From an uncultured Bacteroidota bacterium (lineage in GTDB: Bacteria > Bacteroidota > Bacteroidia > Bacteroidales > UBA12077): a stretch of 64,000 nucleotides of DNA. Positions 17,446-26,160 of the stretch are shown here, piece by piece. How positions within the stretch are numbered: position 1 is the first letter of the stretch; each line of letters begins with the position of its first letter. The notes below the pieces were generated by a model. That model made no database searches, had not been told where the DNA came from, and saw only the letters and a list, made by a program, of their open reading frames with translations. The stretch covers positions 1-64,000 of the forward strand of contig CAJXLK010000017.1 in the NCBI GenBank assembly GCA_913055635.1. The letters run 5' to 3'. Position numbers and translations under genes: made by a program.

Positions 17446-19347
17446 ATGAAGCATATTCACTCTATCAAAGCCTTGCTCTTTCCCCGGAATTATACCCCGG
17501 GATGGGTCATCTTTCTTTTGGACCTGGCCATCGTCATGGTTTCAATCACCCTTTCGCAACTGATCCGCTACAATTTTGATCTGCCTCATACAGATCGCCT
17601 TTATCACCAGCTGGAGTTGATCATTCCCGTGGTACTAGGGGTAAGGGCAGCGACCTTTCTGATCTTTCGTTCTCATGCCGGCATCATCAGATATACCAAT
17701 GCCGAAGATACCCAGCGCATAGCCCTGGTGGTGTTAACCGGCAGTATGGCTCTGGGCCTGGTCAATATAGGCACCTTTACTTTGATGGATCGAATTTTCC
17801 TCATTCCCTTCTCGGTCTTAACCATCGATTTCCTGATCACCACCTTCGCCATGAGCGCCTCCCGGCTGATCATCAAGTCGCTTTATCACCAGCTCTACCA
17901 TTCACCGGGGAAAAAGCCAGGGGTGGTCATTTACGGGGCTGATGAATACGGAATCATTACCAAACAAACCCTGGAAAGGGATGCCGGCAGCCGCTACCGG
18001 GTCATTGCCTTTTTTGACAACGACCCTTCCAAAAGCGGTAAAAACCTTGAAAACCTGAAAATTAACCACCTGCGCCACCTCTCCGGTTTTTTACAGGCGT
18101 ATCAACCTCAAAAATTGATCCTCGCCAAAAAGAACCTTCACTACCAGGAGCGCAAACAGGTAATTGAGACGTGCCTGGATTATAAGACCAATATACTGAG
18201 CATCCCCGATATCCATTCATGGATCAACGGGGATCTGAGCTTCAATCAAATCAAGAACATCGAAATAGAGGACCTGATGAACCGATCGCCGATTGTCCTG
18301 GATGAAGCCCGGATAAAGCATCAGGTTCGCAACGCGGTCATTCTGGTAACAGGGGCTGCAGGCTCGATTGGCAGTGAGCTTACCCGGCAACTGATCCGTT
18401 TTGGCCCCCGTAAATTGATTTTACTGGATCAGGCTGAAACACCCCTCTATGACCTGGAGATCAGCCTTCAGGAGGATTTTCAGTTCACAGACTATCAGAT
18501 TGTTGTTGGAGACATCACCGATGAGAGCCGGATGAAACAAATCTTTTCCTCACACCGCCCGGATATTGTCTACCATGCTGCGGCTTACAAGCACGTGCCC
18601 ATGATGGAGACCAATCCCTCACAAGCGGTAAGCACGAACATCACCGGCACCCGGATACTGGCTGAACAAGCCGAGGCTTTCCGCACCCGGCAATTTGTTC
18701 TGATTTCCACCGATAAAGCGGTCAACCCCACCAATGTGATGGGGGCCTCCAAGCGCATTGCCGAGATATACATCCGCAACCTCAACGAGTACAGCCGCAC
18801 CTGTTTTGTCACTACCCGGTTCGGGAATGTCCTGGGTTCCAGCGGCTCGGTGATCCCCCGGTTTAAAAAGCAGATTGAACAGGGCGGGCCATTGACCATC
18901 ACCCATCCCCAAATGACCCGCTTCTTCATGACCCTGTCCGAGGCCTGCCAATTGGTTCTGGAAGCCGGCTCTATGGCGCGGGGCGGAGAAATTTACCTGT
19001 TTGATATGGGTGAATCCATTCAGATCACTGAATTGGCAAGAAAAATGATCCGCATCAGCGGCCTGGAACCGGACAAGGATATTGCCATCCGTTATACCGG
19101 CCTGCGCCCCGGTGAAAAAATCCACGAGGAATTGCTCAACGATCGGGAAAGGCCTCTGCCTACTCATCACGAAAAAATCATGATTGTCAAGGAGGAACAT
19201 CCTTCCTCCAATCAGGTTAAGCAGGATATCGCCGAACTGGAACAAATCAGCTACACCACCCGCCTGGAAGACATCACCGCCAAGATGAAGCAAATGGTAC
19301 CCGAATTCCAAAGCACTCAGATCATGCAGGAAAAAGGCATCTCGTAA
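17446..19347 (+). CDS. membrane-bound nucleotide-sugar 4,6-dehydratase, WbpM/CapD/FlaA1 family
   Basis: 633 aa. Four membrane helices lie in residues 1-140, then a Rossmann-like domain (VVIYGADEYGIITKQ), then the NAD-dependent dehydratase domain from about 290: TGAAGSIGSELTRQL, YHAAAYKHVPMME, STDKAVNPTNVMGASKR and RFGNVLGSSGSVIP. The family converts UDP-GlcNAc to UDP-4-keto-6-deoxy sugars for O-antigen, capsule or glycan synthesis at the inner membrane. An upstream in-frame TTG at 17419 exists, but the ATG at 17446 sits just before the first hydrophobic segment. The two surface-sugar genes that follow are on the other strand, so any link is functional and not operonic. Confidence 0.9.
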   Translation: MKHIHSIKALLFPRNYTPGWVIFLLDLAIVMVSITLSQLIRYNFDLPHTDRLYHQLELIIPVVLGVRAATFLIFRSHAGIIRYTNAEDTQRIALVVLTGSMALGLVNIGTFTLMDRIFLIPFSVLTIDFLITTFAMSASRLIIKSLYHQLYHSPGKKPGVVIYGADEYGIITKQTLERDAGSRYRVIAFFDNDPSKSGKNLENLKINHLRHLSGFLQAYQPQKLILAKKNLHYQERKQVIETCLDYKTNILSIPDIHSWINGDLSFNQIKNIEIEDLMNRSPIVLDEARIKHQVRNAVILVTGAAGSIGSELTRQLIRFGPRKLILLDQAETPLYDLEISLQEDFQFTDYQIVVGDITDESRMKQIFSSHRPDIVYHAAAYKHVPMMETNPSQAVSTNITGTRILAEQAEAFRTRQFVLISTDKAVNPTNVMGASKRIAEIYIRNLNEYSRTCFVTTRFGNVLGSSGSVIPRFKKQIEQGGPLTITHPQMTRFFMTLSEACQLVLEAGSMARGGEIYLFDMGESIQITELARKMIRISGLEPDKDIAIRYTGLRPGEKIHEELLNDRERPLPTHHEKIMIVKEEHPSSNQVKQDIAELEQISYTTRLEDITAKMKQMVPEFQSTQIMQEKGIS

Positions 19348-19364
19348 GGGCCTACTACATTTTT

Positions 19365-19429
19365 ACAGAACCCGGGCTTTATTACAGGGATCGTTTTATT
19401 ACAGAACCCGGGCTTTATTATAGGGATCG
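19365..19429. repeat. two-copy 36-bp direct repeat after the WbpM-like gene
   Basis: A 29-bp element (ACAGAACCCGGGCTTTATTA plus 9 nt) occurs at 19365-19393 and 19401-19429 with one mismatch, giving a period of 36 bp. A third partial copy (GGGCTTTGCCTCG) follows at about 19429. It begins 17 nt after the stop codon of the preceding gene. Confidence 0.8.
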
Positions 19430-19486
19430 GGCTTTGCCTCGTTGGGGCAGGTCCATCCCCGGGTTATATTCCTTGCCTCGGAGCCT

Positions 19487-20083
19487 TCAGGCAATCCGGG
19501 TTACCCCACCGTCTTCAAATTTGTATTTTTCTCCGCTTTCCGGGCAAACGGCAATGCCATCCTTGTCAAAATGAAGGCGGTGTCCGTATTCACTCATCCA
19601 CCCTACATGCCGCCCCGGATTGCCAACAACCAGGGAATAAGGCTGAACTTCCCGGGTAACAACCGCACCGGCGCCAATAAAAGCGTAGCGGCCAATATCA
19701 TGTCCGCAGATGATGGTGGCATTGGCCCCGATGGTAGCCCCTTTTCTTACCACCGTGCGCTCATATTGTCCGCGGCGCACCACTTCACTGCGGGGATTGG
19801 TGATGTTGGTGAACACCATCGAAGGGCCCAGGAAAACATCGTCTTCACACTCCACACCGGTATATATGGAAACATTATTCTGGACCTTCACATTTTTGCC
19901 CAAAACCACCTGGGGGGCCACCACCACATTCTGTCCCAGATTGCACCCCTCTCCTATTGTGGATTGAGGCATGACATGGGTAAAGTGCCATATTTTGGTT
20001 CCTTGTCCAATCTGGCAGCCTTCATCAATGACGGCTGTTGGATGGGCGAAATAGTCCTGTTGGGATTCAGCTTGTTGAGTCAT
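19487..20083 (-). CDS. UDP-sugar N-acetyltransferase, WbpD/WlbB-like left-handed beta-helix
   Basis: 198 aa. Hexapeptide repeats run from about 15 to 165 (VIDEGCQIGQGTKIWHFTHV, TIGEGCNLGQNV and IGANATIICGHDIGRYAFIG), followed by VGNPGRHVGWMSE. The KIWHFTHVM segment carries the His expected to act as general base. Relatives acetylate the 3-amino group of UDP-GlcNAc(3NH2)A made by the aminotransferase encoded just upstream, giving the di-N-acetylated uronic acid found in some O-antigens. The start overlaps the stop of that gene by 4 nt (ATGA), so the two are translationally coupled. The oxidase that would supply the 3-keto substrate is not in the window. Confidence 0.88.
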   Translation of the reverse strand: MTQQAESQQDYFAHPTAVIDEGCQIGQGTKIWHFTHVMPQSTIGEGCNLGQNVVVAPQVVLGKNVKVQNNVSIYTGVECEDDVFLGPSMVFTNITNPRSEVVRRGQYERTVVRKGATIGANATIICGHDIGRYAFIGAGAVVTREVQPYSLVVGNPGRHVGWMSEYGHRLHFDKDGIAVCPESGEKYKFEDGGVTRIA

Positions 20084-21219
20084 GATTGAAAATATTTTTT
20101 TAGGGTGTCGGTCATATATTGAAGTTGTTCCTGATCCAGCTCAGTATGCATGGGCAGGGACAAAACCTTTTGGGAAAGCCGCCGGGAGACCTCAAATGGT
20201 CCTTTGGCCGGTGATTCTTCAATCTGATAGGCCGGCTGCTGATGCATGGGCACCGGATAATAGACCATAGTGGGGATTTGACGATCCTTAAGGTATTCCC
20301 GCAGATCGTCGCGTTGCACCTGATCGCTCAGCACCAGGGTATACTGATGGTATATATGGCTGGAATGTGGCTGAACCTGGGGCAGCTGCAATTGTTCTAT
20401 ACCAGCCAGGGCCTGATCATAAAAGGCAGCAGCCTGTTGGCGCGCCCGGCTGTATTGATCCAGGTAAGCCAGTTTAACCTTCAGGATGGCTGCCTGAAGG
20501 GTGTCCAACCGTGAATTGACGCCAACCCGTGTGTGATAGTATTTTTGATGTGACCCGTGGTTGGCGATGGTACGTATTTTATCGGCCAGATCCGGATCAC
20601 GGGTAAACACAGCCCCTCCATCGCCAAAAGCTCCAAGGTTTTTAGAGGGGAAAAATGAAGTACAACCGATATCACCAAGCGTTCCGGCTTTCTGTATTTT
20701 ACCCTGCCTGTAATAATCGGCCCCGATGGCCTGGGCCGTATCCTCAATGATTTTTAACCCGTGTTTTTCCGCCAGCTCCATGAGCTGCTCCATCTCAGCA
20801 CACTGCCCGTAAAGATGGACCGGTACAATGGCTTTGGTTCGCGGGGTAATTGCCTCCCGCACTTTATCGGGAGAAAGGGTGAAATAGCGGGGATCGACAT
20901 CGACCAAAACGGGCTTCAGGCCCAAAAGTTTGACCACTTCCACGGTGGAAATAAAAGTAAAATCGGGGGTAATCACCTCATCGCCGGGCTCCAGTTCAAG
21001 GGCCATTAACGCGATCTGAAGGGCGTCCGTGCCATTGGCACAGGGTATCACATGCTCGACCTGCAAATAATCGGCCAGCTGACCGGCAAATTCCCGTACC
21101 TGCGGCCCGTTAATGAAAGCTGTCTGCTGGATAACCTGCTCCATGGCCTGATCCATTTCATCCCGGATGTGCTCGTACTGGTTTTTTAAGTCAACCATTT
21201 GAATGGGTTTCATGGGCAT
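20080..21219 (-). CDS. PLP-dependent sugar aminotransferase, DegT/DnrJ/EryC1 (WbpE-like)
   Basis: 379 aa. It begins with PIQMVDLKNQYEHIRDEM, as in the WbpE/WlbC group, and has GPQVREFAGQLADYL, CANGTDALQIALMAL, DFTFISTVEVVKLLG, and the PLP Lys in SFFPSKNLGAFGDGGA (about 190). It transfers an amino group from glutamate to the 3-keto position of a UDP-N-acetyl uronic acid. Immediately downstream is the matching acetyltransferase. The pair therefore belongs to diacetamido-uronic-acid synthesis for surface polysaccharide. Two ATGs (21219 and 21213) are possible starts. Confidence 0.88.
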   Translation of the reverse strand: MPMKPIQMVDLKNQYEHIRDEMDQAMEQVIQQTAFINGPQVREFAGQLADYLQVEHVIPCANGTDALQIALMALELEPGDEVITPDFTFISTVEVVKLLGLKPVLVDVDPRYFTLSPDKVREAITPRTKAIVPVHLYGQCAEMEQLMELAEKHGLKIIEDTAQAIGADYYRQGKIQKAGTLGDIGCTSFFPSKNLGAFGDGGAVFTRDPDLADKIRTIANHGSHQKYYHTRVGVNSRLDTLQAAILKVKLAYLDQYSRARQQAAAFYDQALAGIEQLQLPQVQPHSSHIYHQYTLVLSDQVQRDDLREYLKDRQIPTMVYYPVPMHQQPAYQIEESPAKGPFEVSRRLSQKVLSLPMHTELDQEQLQYMTDTLKKYFQS

Positions 21220-21375
21220 ATGGTTTTATAATAAGTTCAGATTGAAAAACCTGATTTGATCCGCCCTTTGAGCGAACCAGATCAGGTTTAAAATTTTTCA
21301 GCCATCCCTCCAGGTTGTTTTCGCTATACCGGCATTTTCACGGTGAATAGTGGCCGGGTTGATGGGGCTCGCTGT

Positions 21376-21501
21376 TTAATTGGAACGATTCATCCCTTAC
21401 CTGGCACGATTCACGGCTTACCTGGCGCTGTTCACCGTTTACCTGGCGTAGTTCACCGTTTACCTGGCACAATTGACCGGTTACTTGGCGTAATTCACCG
21501 C
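21376..21501 (-). repeat. 21-bp tandem repeat: six in-frame copies of the rny 3' end including its stop codon
   Basis: Read on the rny strand, six consecutive 21-nt units decode as AVNYAK-stop, PVNCAR-stop, TVNYAR-stop, TVNSAR-stop, AVNRAR-stop and GMNRSN-stop. The first unit is the genuine C-terminus of RNase Y, and the other five follow in the same frame. The plus strand reads as the LPGxVHR pattern in one open frame, which I take to be non-coding. Confidence 0.9.
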
Positions 21502-23052
21502 CCGTTTTTCGCGGATGACGGTAACCTTCACCTGTCCGGGATATGTAAGCTGACTTTCAATATGTTTTGATATATCGTAGGACAATTTATCGGCTTCGGT
21601 ATCGCCTACCTGATCGGCCCCTACGATCACCCGAAGTTCGCGACCGGCCTGTATGGCGTAGGTTTTAGAGACCCCTTCAAAGGAGAGGGCCAGCTCTTCC
21701 AAATCGCGCAGGCGCTGGATGTAGGATTCAACGGCTTCTCTCCGTGCACCGGGCCGGGCACCTGAAATGGCATCACAGACCTGCACCACCGGGGCAATCA
21801 GGCTTGACATCTCCACCTCTTCGTGGTGGGATCCAATGGCATTGGCCACCTCCGGTTTCTCCTTGTATTTTTCAGCCAGTTTCATCCCGAGCATGGCGTG
21901 GGGCAACTCAGGCTCATCATCGGGTACTTTGCCGATATCATGAAGCAGACCGGCACGTTTGGCCAGTTTGGGGTTTAACCCGAGTTCAGTGGCCATGATA
22001 CTGGAAAGATTGGCTACTTCACGCGAGTGCTGAAGCAGATTCTGGCCATAGGAAGAGCGGTATTTCATCTTACCAATCAAGCGGATCAGTTCAGGATGCA
22101 GGCCATGGATGCCCAGGTCAATGGCGGTCTTTTTACCCACCTCATTGATCTCCTGCTCAATCTGCTTTTCCGTTTTGTTGACAATCTCTTCAATGCGGGC
22201 CGGATGAATCCTTCCGTCGGTGACCAGCTGATGGAGGGAAAGACGGGCAATCTCGCGGCGAATGGGATCGAAGGCTGAAAGGGTGATGGCCTCGGGGGTA
22301 TCATCCACGATGATCTCCACCCCGGTGGCTGCCTCCAGGGCACGGATATTGCGGCCTTCCCTGCCGATGATGCGGCCCTTGATCTCATCATTGTCGATGT
22401 TGAAAACGGTGATGGCATTTTCAATGGTGGTCTCGGCCGCTACCCGCTGAATGGTCTGAACAACGATGCGTTTGGCTTCCTTGTTGGCATTCATCTTGGC
22501 TTCCTCCACAATCTCATTCATCGTCGACATGGCTTCGGAGCGGGCTTCCTGCTTGAGGGACTCCATCAGCTGATTTTTGGCCTCCTCGGCCGATAAACCT
22601 GAAATCGCCTCCAACTGCTCAACATGCTGCTTATGGATCTTATCCAGCTCCTCATTTTTCTTCTCAACCATGTCCATCTGATTCTGGAGGTTTTCCCGCA
22701 CTGCATCCAGCTCTTTCTTCTTGCGCTGATTCTCCTCCATCTTCTGAGAAAGGTTCTGCTCCTTCTGTTTAAGCTTATTCTCAGAAGCAGCCACCTTGTT
22801 GTTGCGCTCATTGATCTCTTTCTCATGCTCAGCCTTGAGCTGCAAAAACTTTTCTTTAGCCTGAAGGATTTTATCTTTCTTGATGACTTCAGCTTCGCTT
22901 TTTGCATCTTCTATGATCTCATCCCTTTTCTTTTTCAGGGCCTTGTTCCACAGCAGGTAGGATAAGCCTCCGCCTGCCACAAAAGCAACACCCCCGATGA
23001 TGAAATGCATCGTGAGGGGGGATAGATCACCAAATATTGTTGTGACTACCAT
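21481..23052 (-). CDS. rny: ribonuclease Y
   Basis: 523 aa, the usual size. It has an N-terminal membrane helix (about 14-35), a long charged coiled coil (40-190), a KH domain (about 210-275; [20 protein letters not shown]), and an HD domain with the metal ligands in [10 protein letters not shown] and [17 protein letters not shown], ending in [12 protein letters not shown]. It is a membrane-bound endoribonuclease that starts mRNA decay. The ATG at 23052 is used here, and a second in-frame ATG at 23010 lies just before the hydrophobic segment and is possible. Upstream on the same strand lie a structured RNA, zapA and a coiled-coil gene. Downstream, its last seven codons are tandemly repeated. 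Confidence 0.95.
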   Translation of the reverse strand: MVVTTIFGDLSPLTMHFIIGGVAFVAGGGLSYLLWNKALKKKRDEIIEDAKSEAEVIKKDKILQAKEKFLQLKAEHEKEINERNNKVAASENKLKQKEQNLSQKMEENQRKKKELDAVRENLQNQMDMVEKKNEELDKIHKQHVEQLEAISGLSAEEAKNQLMESLKQEARSEAMSTMNEIVEEAKMNANKEAKRIVVQTIQRVAAETTIENAITVFNIDNDEIKGRIIGREGRNIRALEAATGVEIIVDDTPEAITLSAFDPIRREIARLSLHQLVTDGRIHPARIEEIVNKTEKQIEQEINEVGKKTAIDLGIHGLHPELIRLIGKMKYRSSYGQNLLQHSREVANLSSIMATELGLNPKLAKRAGLLHDIGKVPDDEPELPHAMLGMKLAEKYKEKPEVANAIGSHHEEVEMSSLIAPVVQVCDAISGARPGARREAVESYIQRLRDLEELALSFEGVSKTYAIQAGRELRVIVGADQVGDTEADKLSYDISKHIESQLTYPGQVKVTVIREKRAVNYAK

Positions 23053-23088
23053 ATTGCTGTAATTTTTGAATGATTCGGTTATATATAT

Positions 23089-23300
23089 AAAAAAAAACCC
23101 GCATAATTGACCTTAATGCTGTATAAAAACCCCTGTTTCGACATGGGTGGAGCTGCCATTCGAGGTCGACCTTCCCCTGTCTCCCGCTTTCGGCGGGAGA
23201 GCCCCGCGTAAACACGGGGCCGGGGCCTGCTCTTACTCAAATGAGCTTGACTCCAATTGGTTAAGTGTTGAGTTTTTCAGCCATTAAGGAACTATGCGGG
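23089..23300 (-). ncRNA. structured 212-nt RNA between zapA and rny; candidate 6S RNA
   Basis: The ends of this segment pair over a long range. On the minus strand, CCCGCATA (23300-23293) pairs with TATGCGGG (23105-23098), CCTTAAT (23289-23283) with ATTAAGG (23117-23111), GCTG with CAGC (23281-23278 and 23121-23118), and AAAAAC (23277-23272) with GTTTTT (23130-23125). A T9 run follows at 23097-23089. Inside are two GC-rich hairpins (GCCCCGTG/CGCGGGGC around 23206-23225 and CTCCCGC/GCGGGAG around 23180-23200). Rod-like pairing, a length of about 200 nt, a terminal T-run and position next to zapA fit 6S RNA, which is linked to zapA in gammaproteobacteria. The two inner hairpins are not typical, so the family call is tentative, but a structured RNA is well supported. 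Confidence 0.6.
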
Positions 23301-23323
23301 CAATCTCATTTATTTAAAGAACG

Positions 23324-23623
23324 TCAGGTCTCTTTCTTGATATATTCGTCCAACTCTTCGTTTAACTCCTTTAAATCTTCCAGAATAGGTTGATCATCTG
23401 CTTTTTCTTCCATCTCCAGATATCGGATTACAAACTGTAACGCAGCCATCGCCAAAAAATCCTGATTGTCTTTGTCTACATAACGTTGTCTGTATTGCAA
23501 TATTTTCTCATTTATCAATTTTGCAGCCCCACGTATCCGCTCTTCGTCTTTGGCCTCGATTTTCAGCGGATAGTACCTATCTGCAAGATTTATCCGAATT
23601 GATAATTTTTCATCCTCCCCCAT
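23324..23623 (-). CDS. zapA: cell division protein ZapA
   Basis: 99 aa. It begins with a beta strand segment (KLSIRINLADRYYPLKIEAK), then RIRGAAKLINEKILQYRQRY and a C-terminal coiled coil (DFLAMAALQFVIRYLEMEEK). This is the compact Bacteroidota ZapA. It bundles FtsZ protofilaments at the division ring. Its acidic tail EELDEYIKKET ends 23 nt before the structured RNA. The short coiled-coil gene lies 18 nt upstream on the same strand and is likely in the same transcript. Confidence 0.9.
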   Translation of the reverse strand: MGEDEKLSIRINLADRYYPLKIEAKDEERIRGAAKLINEKILQYRQRYVDKDNQDFLAMAALQFVIRYLEMEEKADDQPILEDLKELNEELDEYIKKET

Positions 23624-23641
23624 ATATCGCTATACCTAAAC

Positions 23642-23932
23642 TTACTTGTTTAAAAGAGCTATACACCTGTCAATTTCCCGCACGATCCTGTTGATTTTGA
23701 TCTTGGCATCATGATTTGACTCGGCTGATGCAAGCGCCTTGGCCAGCTCCATGTTCGAGAGTTTTTGCTGGCAACCGACCAATTCATCTTCTTTTTGCTG
23801 TAACTCTTTTTTTAATTTTTGATTTTCTTCGCGGAGCTGGACATTTTCAGACTTATACGATTCATGAAGTTGCATTAAAGTATGAACTTTTGTTTTCAAT
23901 TCATGAACAGTATTTTGGCCTTCATTGTCCAT
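23642..23932 (-). CDS. short coiled-coil protein upstream of zapA
   Basis: 96 aa, almost all predicted coiled coil (HELKTKVHTLMQLHESYKSE, NVQLREENQKLKKELQQKED), ending in a conserved-looking KINRIVREIDRCIALLNK helix. There is no membrane segment. It resembles ZapB-like proteins in size, and the linkage to zapA suggests a role at the division ring, but sequence alone cannot prove homology. The frame is open to a TTG at 23956. The ATG at 23932 (MDNEGQ) is the more credible start. Confidence 0.75.
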   Translation of the reverse strand: MDNEGQNTVHELKTKVHTLMQLHESYKSENVQLREENQKLKKELQQKEDELVGCQQKLSNMELAKALASAESNHDAKIKINRIVREIDRCIALLNK

Positions 23933-24021
23933 ACTCACACTGTTTTCAATATACAAAATTAATACAGCTTTTGCAAATAAAAAAATAAAGGTGCGCTTTT
24001 TTATTCAAATCAAAATAATAT

Positions 24022-24029
24022 TAGTTTTG
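24022..24029 (+). promoter_or_regulatory. -7 element upstream of the M23 peptidase gene
   Basis: TAGTTTTG matches TAnnTTTG exactly and lies 38 nt before the ATG at 24068. A T-rich stretch about 20 nt upstream is a weak -33. Confidence 0.45.
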
Positions 24030-24067
24030 TTGTTTTTATGTAAAATGCATTAATCTTCTACTTTAAT

Positions 24068-25816
24068 ATGAAGGTTTTCTGGTTGAGCCTGTTGTTCATC
24101 CTCTCATTTTGTTTTACCGGCAGAAGCGATCTACATGGGCAATCCCATATGGAAGGCGAAGGTTTTCATCCTCCGGTGAACATACCGCTAAGGCTTTCGG
24201 GCAATTTTGGAGAACTCAGGTCCAACCATTTTCATGCCGGTATTGACATCAAAACCCGGGGAACCACCGGTCAAAAGACATTTGCCATTGCCGGGGGCTA
24301 TGTATCGCGCATCAAAGTATCCAGCGGCGGCTATGGCCGGGCCATCTACATTCACCATCCCCACAAGGGGTTAACTTCCGTTTACGGCCACCTCAAGCAA
24401 TTCAGCCCTGCCATTGAAGCCTATGTCACCGACCGCCAGTATGAAAAGAAAAGCTTTGAAATCCAGCTCTTCCCCAAAAAAGATCAATTCCCCGTGGAAA
24501 GGGGAAGCCTCATTGGCTGGTCGGGTAATTCAGGCAGCTCTGAAGGACCCCACGTGCATTTTGAAATCCGCAACCTCTCCGACCAGGAACCTTTGAATCC
24601 CCTGCGTTACGATTTTGACATCCGCGACAACATTCCCCCGAAAATATTCAACCTGGCGGTTTATCCCCTGGGAAAGAACGCTTCGGTGAATGGAACCCAT
24701 CAAAAACAAATTTTCCGGGTGATCGAAAAGACACAGGATCGGTATGCCCTGGGTTCGCACCGAAAAATCAGCCTTCACGGAAAGGTGGGATTTGGCCTGA
24801 GGGCCTTCGACTTTTTAAATGGCGCTCCCAACTGGTGCGGATTATATACCGTTAAGCTGTTCGTCGACAGCACCCTGATGTACCACCATCAAATGGACCG
24901 GTTTGCTTTTCACCAAACCCGCTACATCAACAGCCTGATCGACTATGAGGAAAAAATCAAAAACGAGCGCTCCTTTCAGCAAAGTTTCCGAAAGCCCAAC
25001 AATCCCCTTCCCATCTATGAATATCTGAGAAACAAAGGCATATATCATTTTTCCGGCAACACCCGCCATACCGTCACCTACCAGATAGCCGACGTGTATG
25101 GCAATACCTCCCGGCTTTCCTTCACCGTTGAAAGTCTTCCGCAAAAAACCCCCGGCATCAAGACCCACCATGACCCGCAGGGAAAATGCATGCCCTTCAA
25201 CCAGAGCAACTCTTTCGTGAAAGAAGACATCCGGCTGAATTTTCCGAAAAATGCCTTTTACGACACCCTTTATTTCCAATACCATAAAGACACGGCCATC
25301 ACAGGAAGCAATGATTCAGGGGCCATCTATTCAGCCATCCACCAGGTGCACAACCGCTATACCCCGGTGCACAAAAGTTACAACCTTTCCATTCAGACCA
25401 AAGACCTGCCGGAGATCCTGGAGAACAAAGCTTTCATCGCCCGGATCGACCCGGAAGACGACAGCTATCGATATATGGGCGGGGAACCTGTGAATGGCTT
25501 CATATCAACCCAAGTTCGCAGTTTTGGAAAATTTGCAGTGATGGTCGATCAGCAAAAGCCGCACATTGAACCCCTGGTGATCAATCAGGAAAAGATCAGC
25601 TTTAAGATTGACGATGAACTGAGCGGCATCGACCGTTACAATGGCTACCTCAATGGCCGGTGGGTTTTGTTTGAGTACGATCCGAAAAACGACAAGCTCA
25701 CCTATCATGTGGATCATCAGCGGCTAAAAAAAGCAGACCGGTATAACCTGGAACTATACATCAGCGATGCGGTCGGCAACATGGCTACCTACCATGATAC
25801 CCTGCAATTTGAATGA
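24068..25816 (+). CDS. secreted M23-family metallopeptidase
   Basis: 582 aa. A signal peptide (1-25) leads into a LytM domain at about 35-170. It has the zinc ligands in SNHFHAGIDIKTRG (H and D of HxxxD) and in GPHVHFEIRN (HxH), with SVYGHL between them. The remaining 400 residues are beta-rich with no recognised domain (possibly Ig-like or substrate-binding). M23 enzymes cut peptidoglycan cross-links, and large Bacteroidota members of this layout are common periplasmic enzymes. It is monocistronic. The next gene starts about 120 nt later, after a repeat-like stretch. Confidence 0.88.
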   Translation: MKVFWLSLLFILSFCFTGRSDLHGQSHMEGEGFHPPVNIPLRLSGNFGELRSNHFHAGIDIKTRGTTGQKTFAIAGGYVSRIKVSSGGYGRAIYIHHPHKGLTSVYGHLKQFSPAIEAYVTDRQYEKKSFEIQLFPKKDQFPVERGSLIGWSGNSGSSEGPHVHFEIRNLSDQEPLNPLRYDFDIRDNIPPKIFNLAVYPLGKNASVNGTHQKQIFRVIEKTQDRYALGSHRKISLHGKVGFGLRAFDFLNGAPNWCGLYTVKLFVDSTLMYHHQMDRFAFHQTRYINSLIDYEEKIKNERSFQQSFRKPNNPLPIYEYLRNKGIYHFSGNTRHTVTYQIADVYGNTSRLSFTVESLPQKTPGIKTHHDPQGKCMPFNQSNSFVKEDIRLNFPKNAFYDTLYFQYHKDTAITGSNDSGAIYSAIHQVHNRYTPVHKSYNLSIQTKDLPEILENKAFIARIDPEDDSYRYMGGEPVNGFISTQVRSFGKFAVMVDQQKPHIEPLVINQEKISFKIDDELSGIDRYNGYLNGRWVLFEYDPKNDKLTYHVDHQRLKKADRYNLELYISDAVGNMATYHDTLQFE

Positions 25817-25936
25817 TCGGATGAATCGATTAACAAAAAAAGCCTTTAAGCCGGGATGCCGGGTTGAATGGTATGGCAGCAAGGTCTGTTCCAAATATAT
25901 TCAGGCATCAAATAGTGATTATCTCAAAACCCATAT

Positions 25937-26160
25937 ATTATGCAAACTTCAGGCCCTGCGAAAACCCTGAACGCTCTGATAAAAACCTTTAACCATCTAA
26001 AAGCCTTCAGATGTATGCAAACCTCCACTCCTCTAAAAACATCCAGCCATCTGCAAGGCTTCAGCCCTGTGGAAACAGCCGGATCGCTGCATGCTTTCAG
26101 GCATTTGAAAACAGCCGGATCGCGAGCCTTTAGCCCAGCGAAAAAAGACAGATCTCAGCA
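25937..26160 (+). repeat. degenerate repeat of about 35-40 bp over the 5' end of the M28 gene
   Basis: Loosely repeated elements around the words CTTCAG, CATCTGAAA/CATTTGAAA, CCTGTGGAAACAGCCGGATCG and GAAAACAGCCGGATCG recur every 30-40 bp. The clearest pair is GGAAACAGCCGGATCG at about 26070-26086 and GAAAACAGCCGGATCG at about 26107-26122. It follows the M23 stop by about 120 bp. Confidence 0.5.
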
